From positions 1-5,180 of the forward strand of contig JAADFT010000261.1 in assembly GCA_013152765.1 (NCBI GenBank): a stretch of DNA of 5,180 nucleotides, in the 5' to 3' direction. Positions 5,180 to 5,180 of the stretch are shown piece by piece. The stretch is from Calditrichota bacterium (GTDB lineage: Bacteria > Zhuqueibacterota > Zhuqueibacteria > Oleimicrobiales > Geothermoviventaceae). Each line of letters opens with the position of its first letter. Within the stretch, counting starts at the first letter, position 1. The notes beneath the pieces are model-generated. The model had not been told where the DNA came from. It saw nothing but the letters and a program-made list of their open reading frames with translations, and searched no databases. The translations under genes and the position numbers were made by a program.

Positions 5180-5180
5180 A

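Noticed and set aside
5056..5180. Open minus-strand frame ending in TGA directly before ATG 5055, suggesting a coupled upstream gene
   Set aside because: The 41-codon translation is rich in Cys, Arg and Trp (such as RLLCCGTCSARN) and does not look like a real protein end. Another frame in the same stretch looks more plausible.

Overview
The window looks like a piece of bacterial chromosome of moderately high GC content, from an organism with a Gram-negative-type envelope. The evidence is several signal peptides, a predicted small outer-membrane beta-barrel ending in Phe, and strong GGAGG-type ribosome binding sites before most genes. The ceramidase-like protein together with this MFS transporter type would suit a poorly cultured lineage (Planctomycetota, Armatimonadota, Hydrogenedentota or similar). 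That placement is a guess from gene content, not something the sequence proves.

Layout. Bases 1-637 (minus) hold the N-terminal 212 residues of a secreted neutral ceramidase-like hydrolase that runs off the left edge. Bases 638-905 are a divergent intergenic region with one candidate sigma70-type promoter for the ceramidase-like gene. Bases 906-2159 (plus) encode a complete 12-helix MFS transporter. It meets the next gene tail to tail across 23 bases. From 5055 down to 2183 (minus) lie five tightly packed genes, read right to left: a membrane-anchored zinc N-acetylmuramoyl-L-alanine amidase, a smaller membrane protein that is a paralogue of the amidase's membrane part, an inner-membrane coiled-coil protein, a signal peptide/coiled-coil/C-terminal-helix protein whose start overlaps the previous gene by 65 bases in the +1 frame, and a predicted small beta-barrel. 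The last 125 bases (5056-5180) hold no confident gene, possibly only the tail of another minus-strand gene.

The five-gene set is the most interesting part. Its parts list matches a lysis or envelope-breaching cassette: a muralytic enzyme, a multi-helix membrane partner, and two coiled-coil membrane proteins arranged like overlapping Rz/Rz1 spanin genes. It differs from textbook phage cassettes in three ways: the membrane module is duplicated and one copy is fused to the amidase, the outer spanin candidate has no lipobox but has a C-terminal helix, and an apparent outer-membrane barrel follows in the same run. No phage structural gene is visible here, so a prophage, tailocin, gene-transfer-agent or domesticated origin cannot be told apart.
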